Shown: piece after piece, positions 24,695 through 33,228 of the stretch
Position numbering within the stretch: the first letter of the stretch is position 1
Layout: each line of letters starts with the position of its first letter
Assembly: GCA_016124255.1 (NCBI GenBank)
Contig: WGOB01000055.1
Coordinates: 1 to 64,000, forward strand
Direction: 5' to 3'
DNA length: 64,000 nt
Source of the DNA: Alphaproteobacteria bacterium
GTDB lineage: Bacteria; Pseudomonadota; Alphaproteobacteria; Caulobacterales; Aquidulcibacteraceae
Program-made: the position numbers and the translations under genes
Notes under the pieces: model-generated
Databases searched by the model: none
Seen by the model: only the letters and a program-made list of their open reading frames with translations
Told to the model about the DNA's origin: nothing

Positions 24695-25420
24695 CTAAGG
24701 GGCTGTTTGGGCGAACGCCGCCTCCAGAAGCGCCTCCTCGCGTGGGGCGGGCGCCACGACGACATGCCGCCACCGCGCCGCACGCTCCGCCGCGCGGGCG
24801 ACGTTTTCGCTCAAGCAGGCGGCGAATAGGTGTGGGGCGGCCTGCGGCGCCGTGGCGGCCATGAGCGCGGAAAAGATCGCGGCACCGCGGGGGCTGTGGA
24901 AAAGCACGCCGTCGACCATCGGCGGCGTCGCCGCGAGCCGGGCGCGCACATCGTCGGACAACCGCGCGGACGGATCGGCGGCGTAGAAGACGCGCCGCTC
25001 GCCGGCGAAACCTGCTGCACGCAGAGCCCCGATCACATCGCCTGCGACCGCGGCGCCGGAGATATGGATCAGCGGGCCGCGTTCAGGCGCAAAAAGCGCC
25101 TGCGCGCGCGCGACGAGCGCGGCGGCGTCCCCGTCGGCGCTCTCCACGCGCGCAAAGCCGGCCTGGCGCGCGGCCGCGGCGGTAGCGTCGCCCACGCATA
25201 GCGCCGGCGTCGTGCGCTCGCGCGTCGCCGCCGCGAATGCCGAAACGCCGTTGGCGCTGGTGAACAGGAGCGCCTGCGCACCGGCGACATCGGCGTCGCC
25301 GGCGATCGTCCGTATGCTGAGCATGGGCGCGAGGATCGCCTCACCGTCCATGGCGGCGATGCGACGCGCGGTGTCGGCGGCGCCCGGTTCGGCGCGGGTG
25401 ATGAGGAGGCGCAGGGCCAT
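24695..25420 (-). CDS. hemD: Uroporphyrinogen-III synthase
   Basis: 241 residues from ATG 25420. HemD sequences are poorly conserved, but the two-domain pattern is visible: LLITRAEPGAADTARRIAAM at the N-terminus, ALLFTSANGVSAFA, and GVLFHSPRGAAIFSALM in the second domain. The enzyme closes hydroxymethylbilane to uroporphyrinogen III with inversion of ring D. It starts 11 bp after hemC's stop on the same strand, which supports the call strongly. Confidence 0.93.
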   Translation of the reverse strand: MALRLLITRAEPGAADTARRIAAMDGEAILAPMLSIRTIAGDADVAGAQALLFTSANGVSAFAAATRERTTPALCVGDATAAAARQAGFARVESADGDAAALVARAQALFAPERGPLIHISGAAVAGDVIGALRAAGFAGERRVFYAADPSARLSDDVRARLAATPPMVDGVLFHSPRGAAIFSALMAATAPQAAPHLFAACLSENVARAAERAARWRHVVVAPAPREEALLEAAFAQTAP

Positions 25421-25431
25421 CGCGCAGGCTC

Positions 25432-26352
25432 TCAGGAATCGCGCGCTTGATCGGCGCGGACCTGCTCGGCGCAGGCGCGCCCAATGCGCACGGCGTCTTC
25501 GGGGGAGAGCGGGCCACGCTCGTGCGCTTCCGCGCGCCAGCGTCGCGCGCCGTCCGCGGCGAGCGTTTCGCCGATGAAGGTCAGGCCGTCGTTTTCGTAG
25601 CGCGCGAGCGCGGCGATCGGGGTGCGGCATGAGCCGTCGAGCACGTCGAGAAACGCGCGTTCGGCGGCGGTTTCGATCGTGGCGCGCGCGTCGACGAGCG
25701 GGGCGTATTGCGCCGCGTCCGCCGTCTTCGTCACGATCGCGAGGGCGCCCTGGCAGGCGGCCGGCGGGCACGCGACGGGATCGACGAGGCCGGCCGCGTG
25801 CGCTGCAAGGCCCAGCCGCTTCAATCCGGCGAGGGCCAGAAACGTCGCGTCGAATTCGCCGGTTTCAATCTTGCTGAGGCGCGTCTGCACGTTGCCGCGG
25901 AGCAGCGCGCAGGCGAGATCGGGGCGCTGGTGCAGCGCCTGCGCCTGGCGGCGCACCGAAGCGGTGCCGAGTTTCGCGCCGCGCGGCAGATCGGCCAGGG
26001 CCGTCGCGCGCAGGCTGATGAATGCGTCGCGCGGGTCGTCGCGCTCCGGGACGGCAGCGATGGCGAGGCCCTCCGGCAGCGCGATCGGAACATCCTTCAT
26101 CGAATGCAGCGCCAGATCGATGCGCCCGTCGAACAAGGCTTCGTCGAGCTCCTTGGTGAAGAGGCCTTTGCCGCCGGCTTCGATCAGCGCGCGGTCCTGG
26201 ATCTGATCGCCGCTGGTGGCGATGTGCACGAACGCGATGCGCTCGGCGGGGATATCGAACACACGGGCCATCATTGCGGTTACGTGCGCGACCTGCGCGC
26301 GCGACAGGGGCGAGCCGCGCGCGCCGATGCGGAAAAGAGGTGTGGTCGCCAT
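25432..26352 (-). CDS. hemC: Hydroxymethylbilane synthase (porphobilinogen deaminase)
   Basis: 306 residues from ATG 26352. Motifs: [58 protein letters not shown], and [12 protein letters not shown] with the Cys that carries the dipyrromethane cofactor. It polymerises four porphobilinogen units. It opens the hemC-hemD unit and is divergent from tsaD, with 126 bp between. Confidence 0.98.
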   Translation of the reverse strand: MATTPLFRIGARGSPLSRAQVAHVTAMMARVFDIPAERIAFVHIATSGDQIQDRALIEAGGKGLFTKELDEALFDGRIDLALHSMKDVPIALPEGLAIAAVPERDDPRDAFISLRATALADLPRGAKLGTASVRRQAQALHQRPDLACALLRGNVQTRLSKIETGEFDATFLALAGLKRLGLAAHAAGLVDPVACPPAACQGALAIVTKTADAAQYAPLVDARATIETAAERAFLDVLDGSCRTPIAALARYENDGLTFIGETLAADGARRWRAEAHERGPLSPEDAVRIGRACAEQVRADQARDS

Positions 26353-26478
26353 GCAGTCTCTCGCTCTTTCGGCGCCGCCGAGGAGCGCAGGGTTAGGACG
26401 GAGGCGGAGCTTTATCGCAACCGCCGCATGCGCGCATCTTGCGATTCGTCCCGTGCGGCCCCACCCCTTGGACGGATC

Positions 26479-27582
26479 ATGGCGCGCGCGGTCACTGTTC
26501 TTGGCATCGAAACGAGCTGCGACGAAACGGCGGCCGCGGTCGTGCGGCTTGAGGGTTCCGGCGCGGCGGTGCTGGGCGACGTGATCCTGGGGCAGGCGGA
26601 GCGGCATGCGCCGTACCAGGGCGTGGTGCCGGAGATCGCGGCGCGGGCGCACGTTGAGGGGCTCGACGGCGCGATCGCGGCGGCGCTGGCGCAGGCGGGG
26701 ATCGGCTTGGAGGATCTGGATGCGGTGGCCGCCACCGCCGGGCCCGGCCTGATCGGCGGCGTGATGGTTGGGCACGTCACCGGCAAGGCGATCGCGCTGG
26801 CGCGGGGGATCCCGCTGATTGCGGTCAATCATCTGGAGGGCCACGCGCTGTCGCCGCGGCTCGCGGGGCCGTTGGCGTTTCCGTACCTGCTGCTGCTGGC
26901 GTCGGGCGGGCATTGCCAGTTCGTGGCGGTGCTGGGGCTGGGGAATTACCGCCGGCTCGGCTCCACGATCGACGATGCGCTCGGCGAAGCCTTCGACAAG
27001 ACCGCGAAGCTCCTGGGGCTCGGGTTTCCCGGCGGGCCGGCGGTGGAGCGGCTGGCGGCGCGCGGCGATGCGCGGCGGTTCGACTTGCCGCGACCGCTGG
27101 CGGGGCGTGAGGGCTGCGATTTCTCGTTCGCCGGGCTGAAGACCGCGGTGCTGCGGGCGGCGGAGGGGCTGGGCGCCCTCGGCGATCAGGATCGCGCCGA
27201 TCTCTGCGCGTCATTCCAGGCGGCGGCGCTCGAAGTGGTGATGGACCGGACCCGCAACGCCATGGCGATGTTCGCGCCTTATTGGGGCGCGCAGGGACGA
27301 TTGGTCGTGGCGGGGGGCGTGGCGGCGAACCAGGCCTTGCGCGGGGCGCTGGAGGGGCTGGCGGCCGAGGCGGGGTATGCGTTCCATGCGCCGCCGCTGC
27401 GCTGGTGCACCGACAACGCCGCGATGGTTGCGCTCGCAGGCGCGGAACGATTTCGGTCCGGATTCACGGATTCGCCGGAGAGGATGTTCGGCGCGCCGGC
27501 GCGGGCGCGGTGGCCGCTCGATCAGGAGGCGGCCATCTTGCGCCCGACCCACATGGCCGGGCGCAAGGGCGTCAAAGCTTAG
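26479..27582 (+). CDS. tsaD: tRNA threonylcarbamoyladenosine synthase component TsaD
   Basis: 367 residues from ATG 26479. ASKHA/Kae1 fold with [28 protein letters not shown], the metal motif [10 protein letters not shown], the glycine loop LASGGHCQF, and [14 protein letters not shown]. With TsaB and TsaE it transfers threonylcarbamoyl to A37 of ANN-decoding tRNAs. The alphaproteobacterial arrangement hemC-divergent-tsaD followed by gpsA is kept, but here a TetR gene and two mini membrane proteins are interposed before gpsA. Stop 27582 overlaps the stop of the first mini-gene on the other strand. Confidence 0.97.
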   Translation: MARAVTVLGIETSCDETAAAVVRLEGSGAAVLGDVILGQAERHAPYQGVVPEIAARAHVEGLDGAIAAALAQAGIGLEDLDAVAATAGPGLIGGVMVGHVTGKAIALARGIPLIAVNHLEGHALSPRLAGPLAFPYLLLLASGGHCQFVAVLGLGNYRRLGSTIDDALGEAFDKTAKLLGLGFPGGPAVERLAARGDARRFDLPRPLAGREGCDFSFAGLKTAVLRAAEGLGALGDQDRADLCASFQAAALEVVMDRTRNAMAMFAPYWGAQGRLVVAGGVAANQALRGALEGLAAEAGYAFHAPPLRWCTDNAAMVALAGAERFRSGFTDSPERMFGAPARARWPLDQEAAILRPTHMAGRKGVKA

Positions 27583-27695
27583 GCCGCTACGCGCGCTGCA
27601 AGCACGAGGAGCGGGGTCGCCGCCGCGGTCACCAAAGCCACGGCCACGACAATCGCCAGCGCACGGCCGGCCATCGGGGAAACCCGGATCATCAT
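27579..27695 (-). CDS. 38-aa single-span membrane mini-protein (copy 1)
   Basis: A short frame, ATGATG at 27695 to TAA at 27579, preceded by a perfect AGGAGG ribosome site (in AATAGGAGGCA). The protein begins [17 protein letters not shown] and continues as one hydrophobic helix ([17 protein letters not shown]), ending ARVAA. It is clearly related to the second mini-gene at 27967: both have RVSP near the N-terminus, a 17-20 residue Ala/Val/Leu helix, and a PLL motif near the end. The start-proximal Arg and the helix predict a single-span inner-membrane peptide. Function unknown. Its stop overlaps tsaD's stop by 3 bp on the opposite strand. Confidence 0.7.
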   Translation of the reverse strand: MMIRVSPMAGRALAIVVAVALVTAAATPLLVLAARVAA

Positions 27696-27817
27696 TGCCT
27701 CCTATTCGACACGTCCGATGCTGCGGATGCGAACATCGGTACATCGAGAACATGTGGTGCGCCGGGCGATGGCAGAACGGACTGAAATTGCGGTCTGCCC
27801 TGCGTTTAAGCATGCAT

Positions 27818-27838
27818 CCATCGGTGAGTAGCCGATGG
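27818..27838. repeat. Short perfect inverted repeat between the two mini-genes
   Basis: CCATCGG, 7-bp spacer, CCGATGG. It lies upstream of mini-gene copy 1. It could be an operator or a small RNA hairpin; there is no T tract beside it, so a terminator is unlikely. Confidence 0.35.
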
Positions 27839-27870
27839 CGGCAAGAATCATTCGCAATGGCGTGACAAAA

Positions 27871-27902
27871 CGGGCGCGAACCCGCGGTGGAGTTCGCGCC
27901 CG
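27871..27902 (-). terminator. Intrinsic terminator downstream of mini-gene copy 2
   Basis: An 11-bp perfect stem, CGGGCGCGAAC / GTTCGCGCCCG, with a 10-nt loop. Read on the minus strand it is followed immediately by TTTTG, the expected direction for ending transcription of the mini-gene at 27967-28080, about 65 bp upstream of the hairpin. Confidence 0.7.
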
Positions 27903-27966
27903 CAATATCGGGATGGTGCACCGCCCAGGCGCGCGCGCCGGGGCGGCTGAGACGCCCGGAACGGCT

Positions 27967-28080
27967 TTAGGCGACGACGCCGGCCGCGACGCGCAGCAAA
28001 GGCGCTGCGGCGACGGTGAACAGCGCCGCGGCGACCAGGATGAATCCGGCGAAGGTGACGGGGGAAACGCGCTTGGTCAT
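27967..28080 (-). CDS. 37-aa single-span membrane mini-protein (copy 2)
   Basis: ATG 28080 to TAA 27967, with AGGAG (in GAGCAGGAGCC) 7-8 bp upstream. It begins MTKRVSPVTFAGFILVAAA and ends PLLRVAAGVVA, with one transmembrane helix. It aligns along its whole length with copy 1 (RVSP, hydrophobic core, APLL against TPLL), so this is a local duplication. A promoter-like pair and a terminator bracket it, which argues for a real independent transcript. Function unknown; short alpha-helical membrane peptides commonly act as subunits or regulators of larger membrane complexes, or as stress or toxin peptides. Confidence 0.72.
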   Translation of the reverse strand: MTKRVSPVTFAGFILVAAALFTVAAAPLLRVAAGVVA

Positions 28081-28111
28081 GGAAGGCTCCTGCTCAACGG
28101 CTTGCAGAGCC

Positions 28112-28140
28112 TGTATCGCACAGCGGCGATCTCTGATCAA
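28112..28140 (-). promoter_or_regulatory. Possible sigma-70-like promoter of mini-gene copy 2
   Basis: On the minus strand TTGATC and GATACA are separated by exactly 17 bp, placing a start site about 25 bp before the gene's ATG. Matches to consensus are modest (4/6 and 3/6). An AT-rich stretch (28135-28190) lies just upstream. It contains TCAATGAA, which recurs at 28854-28861 in front of gpsA beside the TetR gene. Confidence 0.3.
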
Positions 28141-28186
28141 TGAATAAAATCGGAAACGTTCAACGAATATCGATTTGTGATATTTG

Positions 28187-28822
28187 TTACGCGACGACCT
28201 TCTCTTTTGCGGTCCGAGCCGTTTCGACTTCGGCGCCGCGGGCGTAGAGGCCCTTGAGCAGGAGATCGAGTACGCCGGCGAGCTCGCGTTCGAGCTTGGG
28301 GAGCGTCAGATGCGAGATCAGCTGCGGGATGGCGAATTTCACGGTCGCGGACTGGAGCATCTCGGCGAAGAAGTTGAAGTCGCCGAATGCGAAGAGACCG
28401 GCCTCGGCGCCTTCTTCCAGCAACGCCGACAAGAACACGCGCTCCGCCGCCAGATGCTCGTTTGCGAACAGCGGCCGCTCGCGGTCGATCACTTCCGCGA
28501 CTTCGAGGATTTTCGCGTTTTCTTCGAACAAAGTGTAGGAATCGCGCATGCGCTTGAAGAAGATCTCGCGCAGGCGGACGTCTGGCGGGATGTCCTTCTT
28601 GCGGGCGATGGCGGAGAGTTCGGCCTGCTGCGCCGCATAGTGTTTGCGCGCCATCGCTTCGGCGATGTCGATCTTGGCCTCAAAGAAGCGATAGATATTG
28701 CCCGGCGACATATCGCAGTCGGCCGCGATTTCGGCCATCGTCGTCTTGCCGTAGCCATAGTGCTTGATCCGCGCCATGGCGGCCTGGAGGATGCGGTCGC
28801 GGGTTGCAGATTTCTCGTCCAT
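28187..28822 (-). CDS. TetR-family transcriptional regulator
   Basis: 211 residues. The N-terminal HTH is canonical: TRDRILQAAMARIKHYGYGK, TTMAEIAADCDMSPGNIYRF, FEAKIDIAEAMA. The remainder is the all-helical ligand domain. TetR proteins usually repress a neighbouring or divergent gene. The options here are gpsA (divergent, 48 bp away) and the downstream mini-gene copy 2, which is on the same strand 106 bp further on. TCAATGAA occurs in front of both. Confidence 0.92.
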   Translation of the reverse strand: MDEKSATRDRILQAAMARIKHYGYGKTTMAEIAADCDMSPGNIYRFFEAKIDIAEAMARKHYAAQQAELSAIARKKDIPPDVRLREIFFKRMRDSYTLFEENAKILEVAEVIDRERPLFANEHLAAERVFLSALLEEGAEAGLFAFGDFNFFAEMLQSATVKFAIPQLISHLTLPKLERELAGVLDLLLKGLYARGAEVETARTAKEKVVA

Positions 28823-28870
28823 GTCAATTACCTAGCTTGTATCGGCTGAACATTCAATGAAGGATTCATT

Positions 28871-29881
28871 TTGACTGCCCTGGGGCCGATCGACGCGATT
28901 ACGGTGCTGGGCGGGGGCGCCTGGGGGACTGCGCTGGCGCAGGTGGCGGCCGGAATCGGCCGGCGAGTGACGCTGTGGGCGCATGAGCCGGAGGTCTGCG
29001 CGGCAATCAACGAACGCCATGAAAACACGATTTTCCTTCCTGGAATTGCGCTGTCGGCGGCGATCCGCGCCACCCCGGACCTGGCGGAGGCGGCGGGCGC
29101 AGACCTGATCCTGGCGGTGACGCCCGCGCAACACATGCGCGGTGTTCTACGTGCGCTTTCCCCCCGGCTGCCGGAAGGTCGCCCGGTGATGCTCTGCGCC
29201 AAGGGTGTGGAGCAAGGTTCGCTGTCGCTGATGACGGACGTTTTGGCGGGGGAGGCGCCGCAGGCGGAGGCGGCGGTGCTGTCGGGCCCCGGGTTCGCTA
29301 AGGACGTCGCGCGGGGGCTGCCGACGGCGACGACGATCGCCTGTGCCGATCCCGCGCTTGCGCGGCGCCTGGTGGACGCGATCGGGGCGCCGACGTTCCG
29401 CCCTTATGCGACCGACGATCTCGTCGGCGCCGAGATCGGCGGGGCGGTGAAGAACGTGCTGGCGATCGCGTGCGGGATCGCGGAAGGGCGCGGCCTTGGC
29501 GAAGGCGCGCGGGCGGCGCTGATCACCCGAGGGTTCGCGGAACTGGTCCGGCTCGGGCGTGCGCTCGGCGCGCGTGCGGAGACGCTGAACGGGCTTTGCG
29601 GGCTCGGCGATCTGGTGCTCACGTGCGTCAGCCGCTCCTCGCGCAACACCAGCCTTGGCGCGGCGCTCGGGGAAGGGCGGACGTTGGCGGACGTTCTCGG
29701 CGAGCGGCGTTCGGTGGCGGAAGGCGTGGCCAGCGCACCGGCGGTGGTCGCGCTGGCGCAGCGCCACGGCGTGGAGCTGCCGATTTGTGAAGCCGTCGAC
29801 GCGATCCTAGCCGATCGCGTCAGCATCGACGATGCGATCAAGGCGCTGCTGTCGCGTCCGTTAAGAGCGGAGAATGCATGA
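28871..29881 (+). CDS. gpsA: Glycerol-3-phosphate dehydrogenase [NAD(P)+]
   Basis: 336 residues. The only workable start is TTG 28871, after GAAGGA; the nearby ATG at 28857 runs into a stop after five codons. Motifs: [17 protein letters not shown] (dinucleotide binding), [15 protein letters not shown] with the catalytic-region Lys, [21 protein letters not shown] with the active-site Lys, and [14 protein letters not shown]. It makes sn-glycerol-3-phosphate for phospholipids. It overlaps the Rieske gene by ATGA. Confidence 0.97.
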   Translation: MTALGPIDAITVLGGGAWGTALAQVAAGIGRRVTLWAHEPEVCAAINERHENTIFLPGIALSAAIRATPDLAEAAGADLILAVTPAQHMRGVLRALSPRLPEGRPVMLCAKGVEQGSLSLMTDVLAGEAPQAEAAVLSGPGFAKDVARGLPTATTIACADPALARRLVDAIGAPTFRPYATDDLVGAEIGGAVKNVLAIACGIAEGRGLGEGARAALITRGFAELVRLGRALGARAETLNGLCGLGDLVLTCVSRSSRNTSLGAALGEGRTLADVLGERRSVAEGVASAPAVVALAQRHGVELPICEAVDAILADRVSIDDAIKALLSRPLRAENA

Positions 29882-30228
29882 GCAATCCTGCGCGGCCCGC
29901 GGCGGGGGCGCCGCTGACGCCGGCGATCCGCGTGCCCGATGGCGGCGCGATCCCGCTGCACTTCCGCGCCGACGGGCGCTTCTTCTCGATGATCGTGACG
30001 CGCCGGGGCGCGGATCTCTTTGCGTTCGAGAATGCGTGTCCGCATGCCGGCAATCGGTTCGACGAGATGTACGGCAGCGTGATCGTGGAGAAGAAGAGCT
30101 ACGTGCTCTGCCCGCATCACGGTGCGAGCTTCGATCTGGCGTCTGGCGCGTGCCTGGGCGGCCCGAGCGAAGGCGGGCTGACGCCGATTGCCATCGTCGT
30201 CGAGGACGGCGTGGTGAAGATGGCCTGA
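29878..30228 (+). CDS. Small Rieske [2Fe-2S] protein
   Basis: 116 residues, single Rieske domain. Cluster ligands are C54 and H56 in [11 protein letters not shown], and C78 and H81 in [16 protein letters not shown]. The second box, CPHHG, is typical of NirD/ferredoxin-type Rieske proteins. There is no signal peptide or transmembrane segment, so it is cytoplasmic. Translationally coupled to gpsA; such a free Rieske beside gpsA is recurrent in alphaproteobacteria as far as I recall, with no assigned partner. It ends 16 bp before the convergent DUF2167 gene. Confidence 0.92.
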   Translation: MSNPARPAAGAPLTPAIRVPDGGAIPLHFRADGRFFSMIVTRRGADLFAFENACPHAGNRFDEMYGSVIVEKKSYVLCPHHGASFDLASGACLGGPSEGGLTPIAIVVEDGVVKMA

Positions 30229-30244
30229 TTGCGCGTCCGCGCGA

Positions 30245-31306
30245 TCAGGTCGTGCTCGGCTTTGGATCGCCGTCCGTGGAAGTCGCTTCGACCGCGTCGT
30301 CGTCGTCATCGTCGTCGTCGAGATCGCGGTTGCGGCGCCCGAGCACGAACCACCCGATGCCGGCGAGGCCGACGACGCCAAGCGCGATCCACGGGAACCA
30401 GCTCTGCAGCCCGCCGCCGGCTTCCTTGCCTTTGCCGGCGACGCCGCCTGCGTCTGCGGACGCGGCGGTCGCGACTGTCGCGTTGGGCACGCCGGTGACG
30501 AGGCCTTTGACGTCGTAGTTCGAGCGGTTGTCGGTCTCGGCGTTGAAATCAGCGTAGCGCTGGCCAGTGGCGAAGGCGGTGGCCTGGCGCATCGCGGCGG
30601 CGGCGTTCACCGCCTGGCCTTGCTGATCGGTGCGCGCGATCGTCGTCAGCGTGACCACGCCGGCGCGCCCGAGGATCCGCTGTTCATGGCGGAGATCGCG
30701 CACGGTGGGGGCTGGCTGCGCAGCGGTGCGCTCAGCCCAGGAAAGCGCGCCGGCGGGGTCGAACGCCGGCTGCAAGATGAACCCTTCGAACGGCCGGTTG
30801 GCGTCGGCCCGGGCCTGACGCACATCGGCTTCCAGGGTTTCGCCTTGAAGTGTGGAGGCGGAATCCGCGCCGACATATCCGATCGGGTGATAGGAGACGA
30901 CCGTGCCCCAGAAATCGGGCGCCGTCGGCTGGGCGCCGGCGGTGGCGATCAGGCCCAGAACCTGGCCGGACGGGGGCGCGGCGTTGGCGCGCTGGAGGAA
31001 CGACTGGGCCTCCGACGCCGGCCAGAATTCGTAGCCGGCGGGGACGGTGATGGCGGCGGCGCCGTTGGCGAGCGGGATCGTGCCGGTCTGCGGGCCAGAT
31101 GCGGCGGTGGTTTCAGCCGCCGGCGTCGTCGGCTGCAGCGGCTGGGCGCGCACGGGCTCTTGCGGCGGGGGCTGAGCCGGAGCCGCGGCGCTGCGCGGCG
31201 GCGTTTCCGGGGGGCCGTCGGCGAAAGCGGGGACCGCGGCGAACACCAGCGCGCTGGCCAAAGCGGCGCGAAGCGCGTCCGCGCTCCGCGAACGAAGCAA
31301 ACCCAT
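30245..31306 (-). CDS. DUF2167 exported membrane-anchored protein
   Basis: 353 residues from ATG 31306, next to GGAGGGAG; the longer frame begins 21 bp earlier. Signal peptide (ALRAALASALVFAAVPAFA), a Pro/Ala/Gln-rich linker, then the DUF2167 domain: AAITVPAGYEFWPASEAQSF, VVSYHPIGYV, SYDVKGLVTG-like NYDVKGLVTG. A C-terminal transmembrane helix (WIALGVVGLAGIGWFVLG) is followed by a short cytoplasmic tail with eight consecutive Asp. DUF2167 proteins are anchored with the domain outside the cytoplasm; function unknown. Confidence 0.85.
   Translation of the reverse strand: MGLLRSRSADALRAALASALVFAAVPAFADGPPETPPRSAAAPAQPPPQEPVRAQPLQPTTPAAETTAASGPQTGTIPLANGAAAITVPAGYEFWPASEAQSFLQRANAAPPSGQVLGLIATAGAQPTAPDFWGTVVSYHPIGYVGADSASTLQGETLEADVRQARADANRPFEGFILQPAFDPAGALSWAERTAAQPAPTVRDLRHEQRILGRAGVVTLTTIARTDQQGQAVNAAAAMRQATAFATGQRYADFNAETDNRSNYDVKGLVTGVPNATVATAASADAGGVAGKGKEAGGGLQSWFPWIALGVVGLAGIGWFVLGRRNRDLDDDDDDDDAVEATSTDGDPKPSTT
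30296..30319 (-). repeat. GAC/GAT triplet repeat encoding Asp x8
   Basis: Eight consecutive GAC/GAT codons (seven GAC, one GAT) near the 3' end of the DUF2167 gene. Simple triplet tracts of this kind can change length by slippage without breaking the frame. Confidence 0.8.
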
Positions 31307-31432
31307 GATCTCCCTCCAGACCGCCACGGTTTTGTAGGCAACGCGCGGCCGGGGCGCGCTGTTCCAGCGCCATTAACCATACCGGGGCGGACGTGTCGCC
31401 CTTACGATGTCGCAAGGCTCGGGCGCATTCTT

Positions 31433-32320
31433 TCAGGTGTGGCAGGCAGCCGCGAGCTCGGCGTGGGCCGCATCCATCGCGCCGGCAACCGCCTCTCGCC
31501 AGGCCGACAGCGAGGCGGCCGAATCCGCGCTCTTGGGATAAAGGACCGCGCGGGAGCTCGATACAATTCCGCCTTCGAGCCCGCTCGGGCCGGGCACGAA
31601 GCCGGCGACGGCGTCGGCGCCGCTGGCGCCCTGCGCGCCGTATCCGGGCACGAGGAAGAGCGTCTTCGGCATCAAAGTGCGAGCGCGGCGGGCCTCCTCC
31701 GGCCACGTCGCCCCGACGACGGCCATCGTTCCGCTCCAGCCGCCATGGCCGGCCAGCCGCGGCGCTTCGGCGGCGATCATCGCGGCGGTGCGTTCCCACA
31801 GCGGGCCGTTCGACGAGGGAGCGTCCTGCAGATCCGCGGCGCCCGTGTTCGAGGTGCGGGCGAGGATCGCGACGCCTTTGCCGTGCGCCGCCGCCAGATT
31901 GAGGAACGGCGTCAGCGAGTCGCGGCCAAGATAGGGGTTCACGGTGACGCAATCGGCGTCGAAGCCGGGCGCCGGGCCGAGCGCGGCCTTGGCGTAGCCT
32001 TCCGCCGTCGAGCCGATGTCGCCGCGCTTGGCGTCGAGCAGCACGAGGAGCCCCTGCGCGCGCGCGGACGCCGTCAGCGCGCGGGCGAGCGCATACCCCT
32101 CGGCGCCGAACGCTTCGAAGAGGCCGAGCTGCGGCTTGACGATCGCCGCGCGCGACGCGGCCAAGGCGAGAATCTCGGTGAAGAAGCGTTCCCAGGCGCT
32201 GAGGTCTTCGCCATCGCCGAACAGCGCGGGAAGACGATCGGGAAACGGATCAAGGCCGACGCAGAGCGGCGCGCCGATGCGCGCGACGGCGTCGCGAAGG
32301 CGGTCGGCGAAGACAGACAT
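31433..32320 (-). CDS. pyrF: Orotidine 5'-phosphate decarboxylase (type 2 subfamily)
   Basis: 295 residues, the longer PyrF subfamily 2 (common in actinobacteria and myxobacteria) rather than the roughly 230-aa type. The active-site motif LLDAKRGDIGSTAEGYAKA, with K of DAKRGD as catalytic lysine, is diagnostic. CVGLDPFPDRLP and FLVPGYGAQGASG also fit. It completes UMP synthesis from OMP in the cytoplasm. Free-standing on the minus strand. Confidence 0.95.
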   Translation of the reverse strand: MSVFADRLRDAVARIGAPLCVGLDPFPDRLPALFGDGEDLSAWERFFTEILALAASRAAIVKPQLGLFEAFGAEGYALARALTASARAQGLLVLLDAKRGDIGSTAEGYAKAALGPAPGFDADCVTVNPYLGRDSLTPFLNLAAAHGKGVAILARTSNTGAADLQDAPSSNGPLWERTAAMIAAEAPRLAGHGGWSGTMAVVGATWPEEARRARTLMPKTLFLVPGYGAQGASGADAVAGFVPGPSGLEGGIVSSSRAVLYPKSADSAASLSAWREAVAGAMDAAHAELAAACHT

Positions 32321-32360
32321 CGGTTTAGTATAGCGAGATTCCTCGCTGCGCGTCAGCGCC

Positions 32361-33218
32361 TTATGATTGCGGGTCCGCGTCGGGGCGCTCGACGATGCAG
32401 ATCACTTGCGCGACGGCGAGCGAGCGGCGCAATTCGTCGGCGCGGCCGCCGTAATTGCTGTCGGTGATGCGCTCGACGGGTTCGCCCGAGGGCGCGACGC
32501 GCTCAACTTCGAGCAGCCGGAAGATCGTCGCTGGCGAGGCGGTGTAGATGCGCCCGCGGCGTGAGGATTCCGCCAGCGTGACGCCGATGGCCTGTCCGTT
32601 GGAATCGAGCGCGGGACCGCCGCTGATGCCCGAGAGCGTGCCGTTCAAGCCGCGCGTGCGTCCAGTCTCGACCCAGACGAGCACGGGCTGTTGAATGGTG
32701 TAGCGCCCGCGCGTGACCAGCGTTTCGCGGCGCAGGAGACGCGACGCCGCTTCTCCGCGGCGGCCCTGAGGGAAGCCGACATGATAGGCGGTTTGCCCGA
32801 TGCGGAGATCATCTTCGGTGTCGTCGAGCGCGATGGCGGTCGGCGCGCCCTTGGTGTGCAGGAGGGCCAGATCGGCGAATTGGGCGACCGCGACGTCCAC
32901 CTCCGCGGCGGTTTCCTGCGCGACGACCAACCCGACCTGGCCAACACGCTGGCAATCGTCGACGACATGGCGCGCGGTGAGCCACCAGCCGTCGGTGCTG
33001 ATCGCGAACGCGGTGCCGAGCCCGGAAGTGACCGGGCCGACATCGACGAGGATCTCGGGATCGAACACCGAAGGCGGCGGCAAGAGCGGGCCGAGCGTTT
33101 CCGAGCCTTCGAACGCGGGCGGCGCTTCGTTGCGGCGACGCATGTCGAGCGTCAGCGTGACCAGGAAGATCGCGATGATCGCCAACGCATAGATCGCCCA
33201 GTCCGGGAGCCAGCGCAT
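32361..33218 (-). CDS. Membrane-anchored trypsin-like (S1) serine protease
   Basis: 285 residues. N-terminal transmembrane anchor about 8-25, then a chymotrypsin-like fold with H84 in LTARHVVDD, D116 in FADLALLH and S199 in GISGGPALD, a complete HtrA-like triad. There is no PDZ domain. Unlike most secreted members it has a real anchor rather than a cleavable signal, so it should act at the periplasmic face of the inner membrane. A DUF350 membrane protein gene ends 10 bp before its ATG on the same strand, so the two are one operon. Confidence 0.85.
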   Translation of the reverse strand: MRWLPDWAIYALAIIAIFLVTLTLDMRRRNEAPPAFEGSETLGPLLPPPSVFDPEILVDVGPVTSGLGTAFAISTDGWWLTARHVVDDCQRVGQVGLVVAQETAAEVDVAVAQFADLALLHTKGAPTAIALDDTEDDLRIGQTAYHVGFPQGRRGEAASRLLRRETLVTRGRYTIQQPVLVWVETGRTRGLNGTLSGISGGPALDSNGQAIGVTLAESSRRGRIYTASPATIFRLLEVERVAPSGEPVERITDSNYGGRADELRRSLAVAQVICIVERPDADPQS

Positions 33219-33228
33219 CAGGCGGCGC

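Noticed and set aside
24684-24712. Weak hairpin at the end of hemD (AGCCCC..GGGC)
   Set aside because: Short imperfect stem, no T tract; not distinguishable from GC-rich background.
27702-27905. Minus-strand 67-codon frame between the mini-genes
   Set aside because: No ribosome site, crosses the terminator hairpin at 27871-27902, and shows no resemblance to the mini-protein family.
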